Assembly: GCF_023715345.1 (NCBI RefSeq)
Contig: NZ_JAMBNY010000007.1
Coordinates: 124,001 to 188,000 of the forward strand
DNA length: 64,000 nt
Reading direction: 5' to 3'
Source: Paenibacillus camelliae
GTDB lineage: Bacteria; Bacillota; Bacilli; Paenibacillales; Paenibacillaceae
The translations under genes and the position numbers were made by a program. The notes under the pieces were generated by a model. It made no database searches. It saw only the letters and a program-made list of their open reading frames with translations, and was not told the DNA's origin. How positions within the stretch are numbered: position 1 is the stretch's first letter; every line of letters begins with the position of its first letter. Below are positions 1 through 9,282 of this stretch, in pieces.

Positions 1-264
1 CGAGACCTTGATTCGATGCGCCCTGAATCTCAAACCGCACCTTTACTTGACCAGTTTCTTGATCAGAATAGAGTTTCAGTGCAATCGCTCAGAGACTTTA
101 AGAAAACAGCCCGAGACTTGATTGAAGAATGCCGAATTAAAAGTATTATCCATCCACTACTAGCAGATCACGTATTCCGTGAGGCAGAACGGTTTCTCTT
201 CATTATCGACATGTTCGAGCACACCCTTACCGGAAAGCCTGTTCAGAATATGCAGTTTGATTGA
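1..264 (+). CDS. DUF2935-like protein, 3' end only
   Basis: The frame is open from base 1 and ends at a TGA at 262-264, so this is the last 87 codons of a gene that begins outside the window. The ATG at 16 is internal. The visible part is all helical, with a motif of the form HPLLADHVxREAERFLF that I associate with DUF2935, a ferritin-like four-helix protein of Bacillales with unknown biochemical role. A rho-independent terminator follows at 290-328. The family call rests on motif memory only. Confidence 0.6.
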   Translation, partial: RDLDSMRPESQTAPLLDQFLDQNRVSVQSLRDFKKTARDLIEECRIKSIIHPLLADHVFREAERFLFIIDMFEHTLTGKPVQNMQFD

Positions 265-289
265 TAGTAATTCTATTAAACAATCAAAC

Positions 290-328
290 AAAGCCTGCAG
301 ATCAATGTCTGATTTGCAGGCTTTTTTC
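290..328 (+). terminator. Intrinsic terminator after the DUF2935-like gene
   Basis: Arms AAGCCTGCA (291-299) and TGCAGGCTT (315-323) form a stem, and the right arm runs into a tract of six T. Confidence 0.85.
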
Positions 329-460
329 GTGCTATAACGACGTAACAGCTATGCGAATGCGAAACTAATCGCCCCATTTATACGTCTAATAAACATAGGA
401 GAAATAAGCACGAGCTGTATCTATATTCAATTACTAGAAAGGATGTGAGAAGCGATTATT

Positions 461-2071
461 ATGATGAAACGGGTAAGCATTATCGTCATTATACTATCGT
501 TATTTATTGCGAGCAGCGCCTTTGCGTACGAAGCTCAGCTTCAGCCATTTAAGGATGTGGGGGAAGATTATTCAACGGAGTCGATCTATTCCTTGTCCGC
601 ATTAGGCATTATTAATGGATATACAGACGGTACTTACCGTCCGAATGATGCGTTGTCCAGAGAAGCGTTCATTAAGCTGCTTGTTATGGCAAATCAGATG
701 GAGGAAGATGCAGTGGGACGCCTCCCTGCTGGATTAGATAAGGGACGTTGGTCTGCTTCTTATATTTCTACTGCATATGAGAATCAATGGATTGATAGCT
801 TGCTAGATTCAGATGGCAGCTTTAATCCGTCGCAAACGATTACTAGACAAGAGGTTGCTATGCTGGTAGGAAAGGCATTGCTAGAATCGGAGAAGGAAGA
901 GGTGCAGCAGCAATGGCTGAGCACAGAGTGGACAAAGGAGCGGGATGCGCGCGCATTTAAAGATCACGCTTCTATAGATGCAGAGCTGCAGCCATATGTG
1001 TACTACGCGGCGAAGCGTGGCATTATGGAAGGGGATCGCGTAGGCTTTAAGCCTAAGGAAGCATTAATTCGCAAGCAGGCAGCAGCCGTCATTTATCGAT
1101 TCATTGATATGCGAGTTTCCGATGAAAAGCTAGATTTTACAGGCTATTATGCGATTCAATCCTATTCAGCAATCAATCAGATGAAAAAGCTGTCACATGT
1201 AATATTCGGATGGTCTCACCTGGAATACAGCGAGGCTGGTTCTGCTTCGTTAAACACATCAGTGACTGTTAATCGAATACCTAGCGGCTATGAAGAGGCA
1301 CTGGCTGCAGCTGATTCAGCACATATTACGAAGGAGCTGATGGTGTTTTACGACAATAGCAATTTGAAGGAATTCCTAAGAGATAAAGCAGCGCAGCAAT
1401 CCTTTATCGAATCGTTGTTGAATCTATTAAATGATCCCTCTTACTCCTTTACAGGCGTAAGTATAGACTTTGAAGGGCTGAAAGAGGAGGAGTATGCTGC
1501 CGATTATGTTGCATTTCTTAAGGAGCTGAAGGAGCAGCTCGGCACTTATTCGCTGTCTGTTGCTGTCCCGCCGATCTATTACTACAAGGGCTATGATCTA
1601 GAGGCGATTGGCAAGCTTGCGGATACGGTCATTCTGATGGCGTATGACTTTACCCATCATGAAAGTAAGCTGCCGTCAGCACCGCTACCACTGGTGAATG
1701 ACGTCGTTACAACAGCATTACAAGTCATCCCTAAAGACAAATTAGTGCTCGGTATTTCCAAGCAAGCGAACCAATGGATTACCACTAATGGAGTAACAGC
1801 TGCGCCGCTTAGTCCGGCCATTGCTGATGTGGAGAAGAGACTAGTAATGCCCGGCGTTGTGAATGAGTGGGCAATGCCATATTTTCTTGCGAAAGCTGAA
1901 TTTTCAGATGAACGTGGCAGTCATCTTCTATATTACGAGGATACGCAAAGCATAGAAAAGAAAATTTGGCTTGCGAAGTTTTATGAGCTTAAAGGCGTCT
2001 CACTGTGGTTTATGGGCAGCTACACCTCCTCAGACTGGGAGCTGATCGGTGATCATTCTAATAAGTTGTAG
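461..2071 (+). CDS. Secreted SLH-domain protein with GH18 (chitinase-like) catalytic domain
   Basis: 536 residues. An N-terminal signal peptide (about 1-22, cut after AFA) is followed by three SLH modules (about 28-70, 95-140 and 165-212), which bind secondary cell-wall polymer and would tether the protein to the cell surface. Residues about 230-530 look like a GH18 TIM barrel. The conserved strand reads GVSIDFEGL with D336 and E338, matching the DxE part of the GH18 DxxDxDxE signature, so the proton-donor Glu is kept. A later MAYDF motif also fits. It resembles LysM/YaaH-like GH18 enzymes more than classic chitinases, so the substrate could be peptidoglycan or chitin oligomers. The SD-like AAAGGATGTGAG lies upstream of tandem ATGs at 461 and 464. 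Confidence 0.85.
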   Translation: MMKRVSIIVIILSLFIASSAFAYEAQLQPFKDVGEDYSTESIYSLSALGIINGYTDGTYRPNDALSREAFIKLLVMANQMEEDAVGRLPAGLDKGRWSASYISTAYENQWIDSLLDSDGSFNPSQTITRQEVAMLVGKALLESEKEEVQQQWLSTEWTKERDARAFKDHASIDAELQPYVYYAAKRGIMEGDRVGFKPKEALIRKQAAAVIYRFIDMRVSDEKLDFTGYYAIQSYSAINQMKKLSHVIFGWSHLEYSEAGSASLNTSVTVNRIPSGYEEALAAADSAHITKELMVFYDNSNLKEFLRDKAAQQSFIESLLNLLNDPSYSFTGVSIDFEGLKEEEYAADYVAFLKELKEQLGTYSLSVAVPPIYYYKGYDLEAIGKLADTVILMAYDFTHHESKLPSAPLPLVNDVVTTALQVIPKDKLVLGISKQANQWITTNGVTAAPLSPAIADVEKRLVMPGVVNEWAMPYFLAKAEFSDERGSHLLYYEDTQSIEKKIWLAKFYELKGVSLWFMGSYTSSDWELIGDHSNKL

Positions 2072-2084
2072 GAGCGATACGAAA

Positions 2085-2816
2085 ATGAATCGGAATATAT
2101 ATGATGATAACGTGTTTTTCGAGAAGTATAGTCAGATGGAGCGCTCTACAAAAGGACTTTCTGGTGCTGGAGAATGGGAAACACTGCAGCAGCTGCTGCC
2201 TGATTTTAATGGCAAGCGGGTATTGGACTTAGGCTGCGGCTTCGGCTGGCATTGCCAATATGCTATAGAGCACGGTGCTAAAGCTGTCACAGGAGTCGAT
2301 GTCTCTGAGAAGATGCTAACGGTAGCGAAGGAAAAAACGAGCTCTACAATACGTTATATTCACATGCCGATTGAAGAGGCTGCTTTCGACGAACAATCCT
2401 ACGACGTCGTTATTAGTTCACTTGCCTTGCACTATATTGAATCCTTTGAACAGGTTGCGCGAAAGGTTGCTCGATGTCTTGTAGCAAATGGAGATTTCGT
2501 ATTCTCAGTAGAGCACCCGGTCTTTACTGCATACGGAAGCCAGGATTGGTATTATGCTGAAGATGGAAGCATTGCACATTTTCCAGTTGATCGATACTTT
2601 TATGAGGGAGAACGAACCACAAACTTTCTAGGGGAAAACGTCGTTAAGTATCATAAAACACTTACAACCTATCTACAAGCGCTGATTGGAGAAGGCTTCG
2701 AGATAACAGCAGTTGTGGAGCCACAGCCTTCTCAGCATCTCCTTGATACGGTGACTGGTATGAAGGATGAGCTTCGCAGGCCAATGATGCTGATCATCGC
2801 TGCTAAGAAAAAGTAA
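2085..2816 (+). CDS. Class I SAM-dependent methyltransferase
   Basis: 243 residues from ATG 2085, chosen because AGGAG (2070-2074) sits 10 nt upstream. A longer frame from 2049 overlaps the previous gene and has no SD. Motif I VLDLGCGFG (residues 46-54) and the acidic end of strand 2 (TGVDVSEKM) define a Rossmann-fold methyltransferase of the UbiE/Methyltransf_11 type. The SD overlaps the stop of the SLH gene, so the two may be co-transcribed. The substrate cannot be told from sequence. Confidence 0.88.
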   Translation: MNRNIYDDNVFFEKYSQMERSTKGLSGAGEWETLQQLLPDFNGKRVLDLGCGFGWHCQYAIEHGAKAVTGVDVSEKMLTVAKEKTSSTIRYIHMPIEEAAFDEQSYDVVISSLALHYIESFEQVARKVARCLVANGDFVFSVEHPVFTAYGSQDWYYAEDGSIAHFPVDRYFYEGERTTNFLGENVVKYHKTLTTYLQALIGEGFEITAVVEPQPSQHLLDTVTGMKDELRRPMMLIIAAKKK

Positions 2817-2879
2817 ATGCTTATAAAACGATGAAAACAGCGTAATATTGAGTATTGCCAATGAGCCGGCTGAAGCAGC

Positions 2880-2930
2880 ATAAGCCAGACCAAGCATTGA
2901 AGTTCAAAGCTTGGTCTGGCTTATATGTTT
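2880..2930. terminator. Bidirectional terminator between converging genes
   Basis: A perfect 16-bp inverted repeat, ATAAGCCAGACCAAGC (2880-2895) against 2909-2924, with a 13-nt loop, followed on the plus strand by ATGTTTTTAT. It separates the methyltransferase (+) from the DUF2306 gene (-). Confidence 0.85.
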
Positions 2931-2958
2931 TTATCTACTACTATACAACGATACTGTT

Positions 2959-3591
2959 TTAGGTACGTTTGTGATCTATGGCTCGAATGATGAGCTCCGC
3001 AGTTATGAGCAATATGGCGATAGCTCCATAGATGCCGATCGTATAGCTAGAAGGATAGCTGAAATGAAATACCTGATGCAAAAGTGCTGTAATCAGATGA
3101 ATGATCATATTCGTAAAGCAAAAGGCATAGCTGCGAATCATCCAGTTGCGATGACTTATTATACGTTTCCTCTTAATTTGAACAAAGGCGACTGCCGTAA
3201 TAAGCATCCATACTATATTAAGGATATTGAAGCCTATGCTGCTTATTTTCCCACCTGTAGCATATGGCGCCATATAACCTGATGTTAGTATGACGAGCAG
3301 TACAGACAGCAAGTAAATGTAACCACTCCAGCGATGAAGCTTGCGGCTCTTTTCAAATAAGCGATTAGAGAAATTAAGCAACCCTGCAGCCATAGCAATA
3401 CATGCGAATGCAACATGAACATACATCACATTCAACCACAATGGCAGCTTAAGCTCGCGTTTTAAATCAGTTTTGAAGCTTAGAAAATGGACAGCTTCAG
3501 GATCGACCACGTAGATTTTAATTAAGGCGTATACAATAAATACGCTGCTGACACAAGCTAATGCCCGATAAAAAGAAATTTGAAGCTTCAT
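2959..3591 (-). CDS. DUF2306 family integral membrane protein
   Basis: 210 residues with about six hydrophobic spans. The first loop carries F-x-x-R-x-x-x-LHRWSGYIY and a later helix begins with HRNWMIRSYA. This conserved His/Arg pattern is what I recognise as DUF2306, membrane proteins of unknown activity whose conserved histidines suggest metal or heme contact. It lies 43 bp downstream of the DJ-1/PfpI gene on the same strand and is probably its operon partner. AGAGGA about 11 nt before the ATG serves as SD. Confidence 0.75.
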   Translation of the reverse strand: MKLQISFYRALACVSSVFIVYALIKIYVVDPEAVHFLSFKTDLKRELKLPLWLNVMYVHVAFACIAMAAGLLNFSNRLFEKSRKLHRWSGYIYLLSVLLVILTSGYMAPYATGGKISSIGFNILNIVWMLITAVAFVQIKRKRIISHRNWMIRSYAFCFTNMIIHLITALLHQVFHFSYPSSYTIGIYGAIAILLITAELIIRAIDHKRT

Positions 3592-3634
3592 CTGCTAACA
3601 ATCCTCTCTGTTTAAATCAATGTTATCTGGCGGC

Positions 3635-4696
3635 TCAGCCTATTCGCTTGCCTGTTAATTTCGAAGCAGGTAGAACGCCAGCTTTAGCGGTTCCGCTCAT
3701 AACATCACCATGTACAGCCACTTCAAATTTTAGATTTAATCGCATGGGCTTCGTAATTGGAAGTAACCAGACAAGCTTATTGCTGTGCAGCATTGGATCT
3801 ATAAAGCTCACCGTCTCATCACCTTGGGTAGCTGTACCTTGAATCACTCCATTATTTATTGCAATGGCGAGCTTGACCTGCAGCTTTCCTACTGGTGTTG
3901 CAATGGTTGTATCCCATTGACCATCGAATCTTGCTGCATCATCATGTAGGTGTGTATGTTGGTTACCCATGGTAAATAACTGCTGATCGTCTACTGGAGG
4001 AATGTCAGTGCTCGTCTGATTCTCACGTTGTGTATCAGAATGTGTAAAATGAGTTGGCGTAAGGCCCTGCGCCCGCCATACCGTCCCTCTTCGTTCATAG
4101 TCGAACAATTGCTCCACCGAGTGTGCAATTTGAGGACCAAGCTCACGCTCTAGCATATACAAGGCGACATCAAGTCCTGAGGTAACAGCTCCTCCAGTAA
4201 TAAGATTGCCATCTTCAACTACTCTGGCAGAAATAGGTATCGCTCCAGTCGCCTCAAGTAAGCCCATCCCTTGATGATGTGTTACTGCTGGTCGACCTTC
4301 AAGCATGCCAGCCATAGCTAGCACAAGAGAACCGCCGCACACCGTCGCAACAATGCAGTCTTCTCGATCTAGTGCCTCTCTAATGAGCTCTGCTAGTTCA
4401 GTCTGCGACGCTCGACTTAGAATCATTGGAACAGAATCAGGACCATCCCCGTCAACGTCCCCAGATGCACCCGGCACAACGATCATATCGGCAAGCTCTG
4501 GATCGAGCTTGCCAACGGCTTCAAGCTTTACTCCATTCGTACCACTGCTAACTAATCTAGCTCCTTCAGCGGTAACGAATTGAACATTTAACTTCTTATC
4601 AGTCTTCATCGCAGCAACGCAAAAAACCTCATACGGTGCAATTGCATCGAGTAGATCGAATCCATCAAAAAGAACAACATGAACAGTTAACATCAT
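3635..4696 (-). CDS. DJ-1/PfpI (GATase1-like) protein with an extra C-terminal beta-rich domain
   Basis: 353 residues. Residues 1-200 are a DJ-1/PfpI domain: LFDGFDLLDAIAPYEVF at the N-terminus, a nucleophile elbow ATVCGGS with C120, then THHQ and the ITGGAVTSGLDVALYMLE block typical of isonitrile hydratase/GlxA-type proteins. Unlike GlxA regulators it has no AraC DNA-binding domain. Residues about 250-353 instead form a beta-rich module beginning GQWDTTIATPVGK and containing GTATQGDET and SGTAKAG, which I cannot name. AGGGGG lies 4 nt from the first ATG (4696) and 7 nt from the second (4693), so 4693 may be the real start. Confidence 0.78.
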   Translation of the reverse strand: MMLTVHVVLFDGFDLLDAIAPYEVFCVAAMKTDKKLNVQFVTAEGARLVSSGTNGVKLEAVGKLDPELADMIVVPGASGDVDGDGPDSVPMILSRASQTELAELIREALDREDCIVATVCGGSLVLAMAGMLEGRPAVTHHQGMGLLEATGAIPISARVVEDGNLITGGAVTSGLDVALYMLERELGPQIAHSVEQLFDYERRGTVWRAQGLTPTHFTHSDTQRENQTSTDIPPVDDQQLFTMGNQHTHLHDDAARFDGQWDTTIATPVGKLQVKLAIAINNGVIQGTATQGDETVSFIDPMLHSNKLVWLLPITKPMRLNLKFEVAVHGDVMSGTAKAGVLPASKLTGKRIG

Positions 4697-4721
4697 AAAA
4701 CCCCCTAATTGAATTGATATT

Positions 4722-4745
4722 GTATAAGCCGACGTATAAGCCGAA
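4722..4745. repeat. 12-bp direct tandem repeat in a divergent promoter region
   Basis: GTATAAGCCGA occurs at 4722 and again at 4734, a 12-bp period, in the gap between the DJ-1 gene (-) and the response regulator (+). It could be an operator for the neighbouring OmpR-type regulator, but no further copy supports this. Confidence 0.35.
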
Positions 4746-4892
4746 CGTAGTCATAATTGAATGATAGTCATTGAATATCTCAAATAAAGCGATAAAAAAG
4801 TCACAAAATAATAAACAAATCATCACAAAGCGCAAGGAGGTAATGGTAGCTGCACAAAAAGTGCTAAAATAATGGGTAAAGGTGGGATAGTA

Positions 4893-5588
4893 ATGAGTGA
4901 GTTAAGGACAATTCTCGTTGTAGATGACGATAAAAGCATCGTTGAATTATTAAGAGACTTTTTGGAAAATGATCATTTTCATGTTTTAACAGCCAATGAT
5001 GCCACTGAGGCCTGGACTGCATGTCAGCAGTATACAGTTCATTGCATCATTCTTGATATTATGATGCCGGGGCAGAATGGGTTTGAATTAGCTCGTCGAA
5101 TTCGCACGATGAGCGATGTACCTATTCTTTTTCTGAGCGCTCGCAGCGATGATGTGGACAAGATTAGGGGGTTGACGCTTGGCGGTGATGATTACATCGT
5201 TAAAACTGCTTCACCGGGGGAAATTGTTGCCAGAGTAAAAGCGGTGCTGCGGAGATCCACATCTTCTCGTCAGTCGAGTAATGAGAAAATACTGGATTAC
5301 GGACGCTTAAAGCTTAATCTGTCGACGCGAGAAGTAATAGTGGAAGGGAAGGAAGTATTGCTCACGCCAAGAGAATATGAATTGCTTCGATTGTTCGCTG
5401 AGCATCCAAGACAGGTGTTTTCGTATGAGCAATTGCTCAATAGGTTTTGGGAAGGTGTAGGCGATAAACATACGATTCGGGTTCATCTCAGTCGACTGCG
5501 TGAGAAGCTTGAAGCTGATCCGAACGAGCCTCAATATTTGATCAATGTATGGGGAATAGGTTACCGCTTTGAAGGTGTTCGCGTATGA
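4893..5588 (+). CDS. OmpR/PhoB-family response regulator
   Basis: 231 residues from ATG 4893, preferred because AAAGGTGGG lies 7 nt upstream. An in-frame ATG at 4872 has no comparable SD. The receiver domain (1-115) has the acidic pair VVDDD, phospho-acceptor D55 (ILDIMMPGQNG) and the conserved Lys, here followed by Thr (YIVKTASPGE) instead of the usual Pro. The C-terminal winged helix (about 130-230) carries LTPREYELLRLF and the recognition helix KHTIRVHLSRLREK. The stop overlaps the kinase start (ATGA), so the two are co-translated. The target is unknown. Confidence 0.92.
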   Translation: MSELRTILVVDDDKSIVELLRDFLENDHFHVLTANDATEAWTACQQYTVHCIILDIMMPGQNGFELARRIRTMSDVPILFLSARSDDVDKIRGLTLGGDDYIVKTASPGEIVARVKAVLRRSTSSRQSSNEKILDYGRLKLNLSTREVIVEGKEVLLTPREYELLRLFAEHPRQVFSYEQLLNRFWEGVGDKHTIRVHLSRLREKLEADPNEPQYLINVWGIGYRFEGVRV

Positions 5589-6673
5589 TGAACGTTAGAA
5601 TTCGCACATTTACTTTGCTTTGTTTCGTGCTAATCCTTCTCATGCCTTGGGTATTCTTTGTGATCGCACATTTCATCGATACGAGATCCTTTAGCCTTTC
5701 ACAAGCTAATGGCTATACCGTTCAAATGATCGGGGCAATAGCTGGATTGCTGCTTTCGTTTTTTATTATTGGGGTACAGATGAGGAGACTTCTTCTAAAG
5801 CCGCTTGAAGGAATGAGCTTGGCGTCTAGGCAAATTGCAGAGGGTGATCTAGACGTGTACATTCCTCTATCAAGGATTTCAGAAATTGCTGAAGTACGTG
5901 AAGGCTTTGAGGCTATGGTGACAGGACTTCAAAAGTCACATCGAAAACAGATGGAGCTAGAGAATAATCGGAGATTTGTGATCGCTGCTGTTGCGCACGA
6001 TTTGCGTACTCCATTATTCGCCCTAAGAGGATATTTGGATGGATTGGAGCAAGGCATTGCCCGGTCTCCTGAGCAAGCAGCAAAGTATGTTTCCGTCTGC
6101 AAGGAAAAGTCCGCACAATTGGATCGGCTCGTTGAGGATTTATTCACATTTACAAAGATGGAATATGTAGAGGGGAATCTAAGCAGCGAGACAGTGGATC
6201 TTCACGGAGTACTACAGAGGTCAGTCGATAGCTTACGGCCGTTAGCGCAGAAAAAAAATATTACTATAGTAAGTGAGGATGCAGGCACAGAGCATTGCAT
6301 CATTCATGGTGACGCTCACCTATTGGAGCGGGCAATGAACAACCTAATGGACAATGCGGTAAGGCATACTCCGGATGGAAAAATTATTGTTCGATGCTAT
6401 AGGGATGAACAAAAACTGATATTTTCCGTTACAGATTCCGGAGTAGGCTTTTCAGAAGAAGATTTGCCGCATGTATTTGAGCCGCTTTACCGTGGTGAGC
6501 AGTCTAGAAATCGAGCAACAGGAGGCAGCGGCTTAGGGCTGACTATATCGCAGACGATTGTAAGAAGACATGGAGGTGAGCTTGAAGCGAGCAATCATCC
6601 ACGAGGTGGTGCGCTGCTCGAAGGCTGGCTCCCTATTCATTCATTCAATCATGAAGCCCGTGTTGACAGATGA
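5585..6673 (+). CDS. Sensor histidine kinase, HAMP-HisKA-HATPase
   Basis: 362 residues. TM helices at about 9-31 and 46-67 flank a very short (about 15-residue) extracytoplasmic loop, so a membrane or intramembrane signal is likely. HAMP follows (about 68-120), then the H-box VAHDLRTPL with phospho-acceptor H138, the N-box NNLMDNAVRHT, the G1 box DSGVGF and the G2 box GSGLGL. It overlaps the upstream response regulator by 4 bp (start at 5585 or 5588) and should phosphorylate it. Confidence 0.92.
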   Translation: MMNVRIRTFTLLCFVLILLMPWVFFVIAHFIDTRSFSLSQANGYTVQMIGAIAGLLLSFFIIGVQMRRLLLKPLEGMSLASRQIAEGDLDVYIPLSRISEIAEVREGFEAMVTGLQKSHRKQMELENNRRFVIAAVAHDLRTPLFALRGYLDGLEQGIARSPEQAAKYVSVCKEKSAQLDRLVEDLFTFTKMEYVEGNLSSETVDLHGVLQRSVDSLRPLAQKKNITIVSEDAGTEHCIIHGDAHLLERAMNNLMDNAVRHTPDGKIIVRCYRDEQKLIFSVTDSGVGFSEEDLPHVFEPLYRGEQSRNRATGGSGLGLTISQTIVRRHGGELEASNHPRGGALLEGWLPIHSFNHEARVDR

Positions 6674-6682
6674 TTGAGTCAT

Positions 6683-7480
6683 CTAGCCTTTCATCATCAT
6701 ACGGATGGAAACGATAATTAGAAAAACAGCCAGCAGCTTTAACAACAGCTTTGCAGGGACACGTTTAGCTAAACGAGCGCCTATTTGTCCGCCTAATATA
6801 GCTCCTGGTGCTAGAAACAGCAGCATTAGCCAGTCAACATTCATGGAGAAGGCATGAGTAGTCGTGCTTACTATGGATGATAGAAAAATCTGCAGCATAG
6901 AGGTAGCTACGGCAATATGAGCTGGAAAGTTCAACAGCAGCGTCATCGTAGGAACCATTAGACTGCCACCGCCTATGCCAAATAAGCTTGCTGCAAAGCC
7001 AACGATAAAGCTAATAACAATGCCTGTACTAAGATGATAGCTATAGCTAAATTGCACACCGTTGTGATCAACGAAGCTGCGCTGCACAGTCGCTTTGAAT
7101 GGCCATGCTATTGGGGAGCTAGGTTTGAATAGCAGGAGCAAGGAAACGAGTATTAAAAAAATACCGAAGCTAATGAAGAAAAAGCTCCCTTTGATGTGAC
7201 TTACGTAAAGTGCTCCTGCTATTGATCCTGGAATCGAGGCAGCAAAAAACTTCAAAGCAGCTTCATAATCAATTCTTTTTTGCTTGGCGTACACATAAGT
7301 GCTTGAGATAGAATTGCACAGAAGCATTGCCATGGATGTCCCAGCTAAATGAGCCGGGGACATGTCTGGAAATAAAAACGCAAGTGCAGGGACAACGATA
7401 AACCCCCCGCCTAGGCCGACTAGAGAACCGCATAAGCCCGCTGCAAGACCGATTCCTATGAGTATGAAGTACATTAGCAT
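6683..7480 (-). CDS. TauE/SafE (TSUP) family membrane transporter
   Basis: 265 residues, about eight TM helices in two related halves. Each half opens with the glycine-rich TSUP motif (GSLVGLGGGFIVVPAL near residue 19 and ASLFGIGGGSLMVPTM near 163). The family exports small sulfur or carbon anions such as sulfite, sulfoacetate or thiosulfate; the substrate here is unknown. SD AGGGAG is 8 nt from the ATG. It lies 57 bp downstream of the carboxylesterase on the same strand. Confidence 0.9.
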   Translation of the reverse strand: MLMYFILIGIGLAAGLCGSLVGLGGGFIVVPALAFLFPDMSPAHLAGTSMAMLLCNSISSTYVYAKQKRIDYEAALKFFAASIPGSIAGALYVSHIKGSFFFISFGIFLILVSLLLLFKPSSPIAWPFKATVQRSFVDHNGVQFSYSYHLSTGIVISFIVGFAASLFGIGGGSLMVPTMTLLLNFPAHIAVATSMLQIFLSSIVSTTTHAFSMNVDWLMLLFLAPGAILGGQIGARLAKRVPAKLLLKLLAVFLIIVSIRMMMKG

Positions 7481-7537
7481 CGTTATGTCTCCCTTAAAAT
7501 TGAGGTGTTATTCAGCTATTAGTTTTTATTTATATGA

Positions 7538-9163
7538 TCAGTCTTTCCTAAAAAAGCGTCCTTTAAGTAGTACGTCTTCTAACCATTTACGCTGATGAGG
7601 CTGCAGTCGTTCATCGATGCTCATACGGTAATTAATTTCTTGTTGCTCGAGCTTTGAACTCCTATGTACAATGACTTCCTCCAAGCCTGCATCAAGGGTA
7701 AGAATGTCAGGTGAATCATCGTTACCGCTCCAGTGCTGCCACTTGGGTAACGAGCTGTGGTTTGGATTTCCCGTGTGTAAGAAGTTTTTCATGTAGCTGT
7801 GAAGCAATGACGAGAGCTCTTCACGTCCGGGCCTATTAGCTTCCGTAATGATGCCATGAGTAAACATGCTGGTCATCCCTGCATAATCACCAGTTAAAAA
7901 TGGAATATCAACACCATGTGGTGCTCCGAGCAGTAAGCGGATCGTAGGATCAATGACGCCGTCCTGCATTCCCCAACAGAAGCGATAGGCGAAAATGGGT
8001 GCGCTAGGCACAGTCTCAGCAATTGCCTGAGCCGTCTGCTCTACATTAAAGGCTGCATTCAGCTCGCTTCCATATTGAATGGCTGCCTCGTACAAGTCCT
8101 TTTGTTCTATCACTTTCCTACGCAGTTCGTCCATCGTTGGAGCAGAAAAATAAGGATCAAATAGTGTGAAGATAGAAAACTCTGTATAAGTGCTGCCGAG
8201 TATCATTGGCAGTGTAGGGAAGCTCCTATGCTGAAGCTGCTCAAATCCCCCTATAGGCAATACCGTTCCGTCTTCAAATAAATGAGGAAATCCTTCCATT
8301 CGTAAGCCAGTGTCATAAGTCATAAGTACTTTGGAGAATGAGTCGGCTGGCTGAGCGTAAAGAAATTGTGCAATCGTATCTGTTGATTGCTGTGAGCTCC
8401 ATGCTAGTGCTTCGTCTGGTTCGCTGGCTATACCGCTACTGATCACTAATGCTGTTAGAAGCTCATTAGCCTTAATGTCCCCTTGCTGAGCAGAAGACGT
8501 AGTCATGCCGCCACTCATCACGAATAGCTTATGGAATAGACCTTCACCTAGCGGCGAAAGGTAGGCAGCCAGTGAATTTCTTGCTCCTGCAGATTGCCCT
8601 GCGAGTGTTACGTTGTCTGGGTTTCCTCCGAAGGAGACGATATTGCTCTGTACCCACTTTAAAGCATGAAGGATGTCCAGCAAACCGTAGTTTCCGGAAT
8701 CATCTAACGGATCACCGCTTCGAAGTGCTGGGTGACGAAAAAATCCCATTGCCCCTAAACGGTAATTCATCGAAATAATGATGCTATTGGTTGCGCTCGC
8801 CAATTGCTCGCCTGAGAAATCCTGACCGGAGCCACCTAGATTTCCACCTCCATGTGCAAACACAAAAACAGGCAGGTTATGTTCAGAATGATCTGGGCGC
8901 CATATATTTATATATAAGCAATCTTCACTGCCGATTGTATTGCCCTCGAATAATTGAACGCTACGGTTGCCATACGATTGTGCACGTAATATCCCCTCCC
9001 ATGGCTCAAGCTTGCGCGGAGCCTTCCAGCGAAGCTTCCCTATTGGAGGCTGCGCATAAGGGACCCCGAGCCAAGCAATAACTTGCGACTGTGAAGGCCG
9101 AATACCTTGCAGGCGACCATCAGCAATAATAACCGATTCATTTCCAGTCCATTGTCTGCTCAT
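7538..9163 (-). CDS. Type B carboxylesterase
   Basis: 541 residues, usual length for the family (B. subtilis PnbA type). It starts with the family's GVPYAQPPIGKLRW block, has the oxyanion-hole motif HGGGNLGGSG, the EDCLYLN-like motif (EDCLYINIWRP) and the nucleophile elbow GQSAGA with S191. The catalytic His is in PHGVDIPFLTG near the C-terminus. It is cytosolic (no signal peptide) and hydrolyses carboxylic esters. It is divergent from a LysR gene at 9283, which probably controls it. Confidence 0.92.
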   Translation of the reverse strand: MSRQWTGNESVIIADGRLQGIRPSQSQVIAWLGVPYAQPPIGKLRWKAPRKLEPWEGILRAQSYGNRSVQLFEGNTIGSEDCLYINIWRPDHSEHNLPVFVFAHGGGNLGGSGQDFSGEQLASATNSIIISMNYRLGAMGFFRHPALRSGDPLDDSGNYGLLDILHALKWVQSNIVSFGGNPDNVTLAGQSAGARNSLAAYLSPLGEGLFHKLFVMSGGMTTSSAQQGDIKANELLTALVISSGIASEPDEALAWSSQQSTDTIAQFLYAQPADSFSKVLMTYDTGLRMEGFPHLFEDGTVLPIGGFEQLQHRSFPTLPMILGSTYTEFSIFTLFDPYFSAPTMDELRRKVIEQKDLYEAAIQYGSELNAAFNVEQTAQAIAETVPSAPIFAYRFCWGMQDGVIDPTIRLLLGAPHGVDIPFLTGDYAGMTSMFTHGIITEANRPGREELSSLLHSYMKNFLHTGNPNHSSLPKWQHWSGNDDSPDILTLDAGLEEVIVHRSSKLEQQEINYRMSIDERLQPHQRKWLEDVLLKGRFFRKD

Positions 9164-9282
9164 TCACTCTATATTCCTCTCCGTTTAGTTTTACTTTAAG
9201 TATAGTTGCTTGTTCGTATAATAAATAATATATTGTTTTATATATATTGATAACCCAGCGGTTATAAATTGGAGGGAAGTCA

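Noticed and set aside
2911..3282. Plus-strand 123-codon frame
   Set aside because: It is antisense to the DUF2306 gene and begins inside the terminator hairpin.
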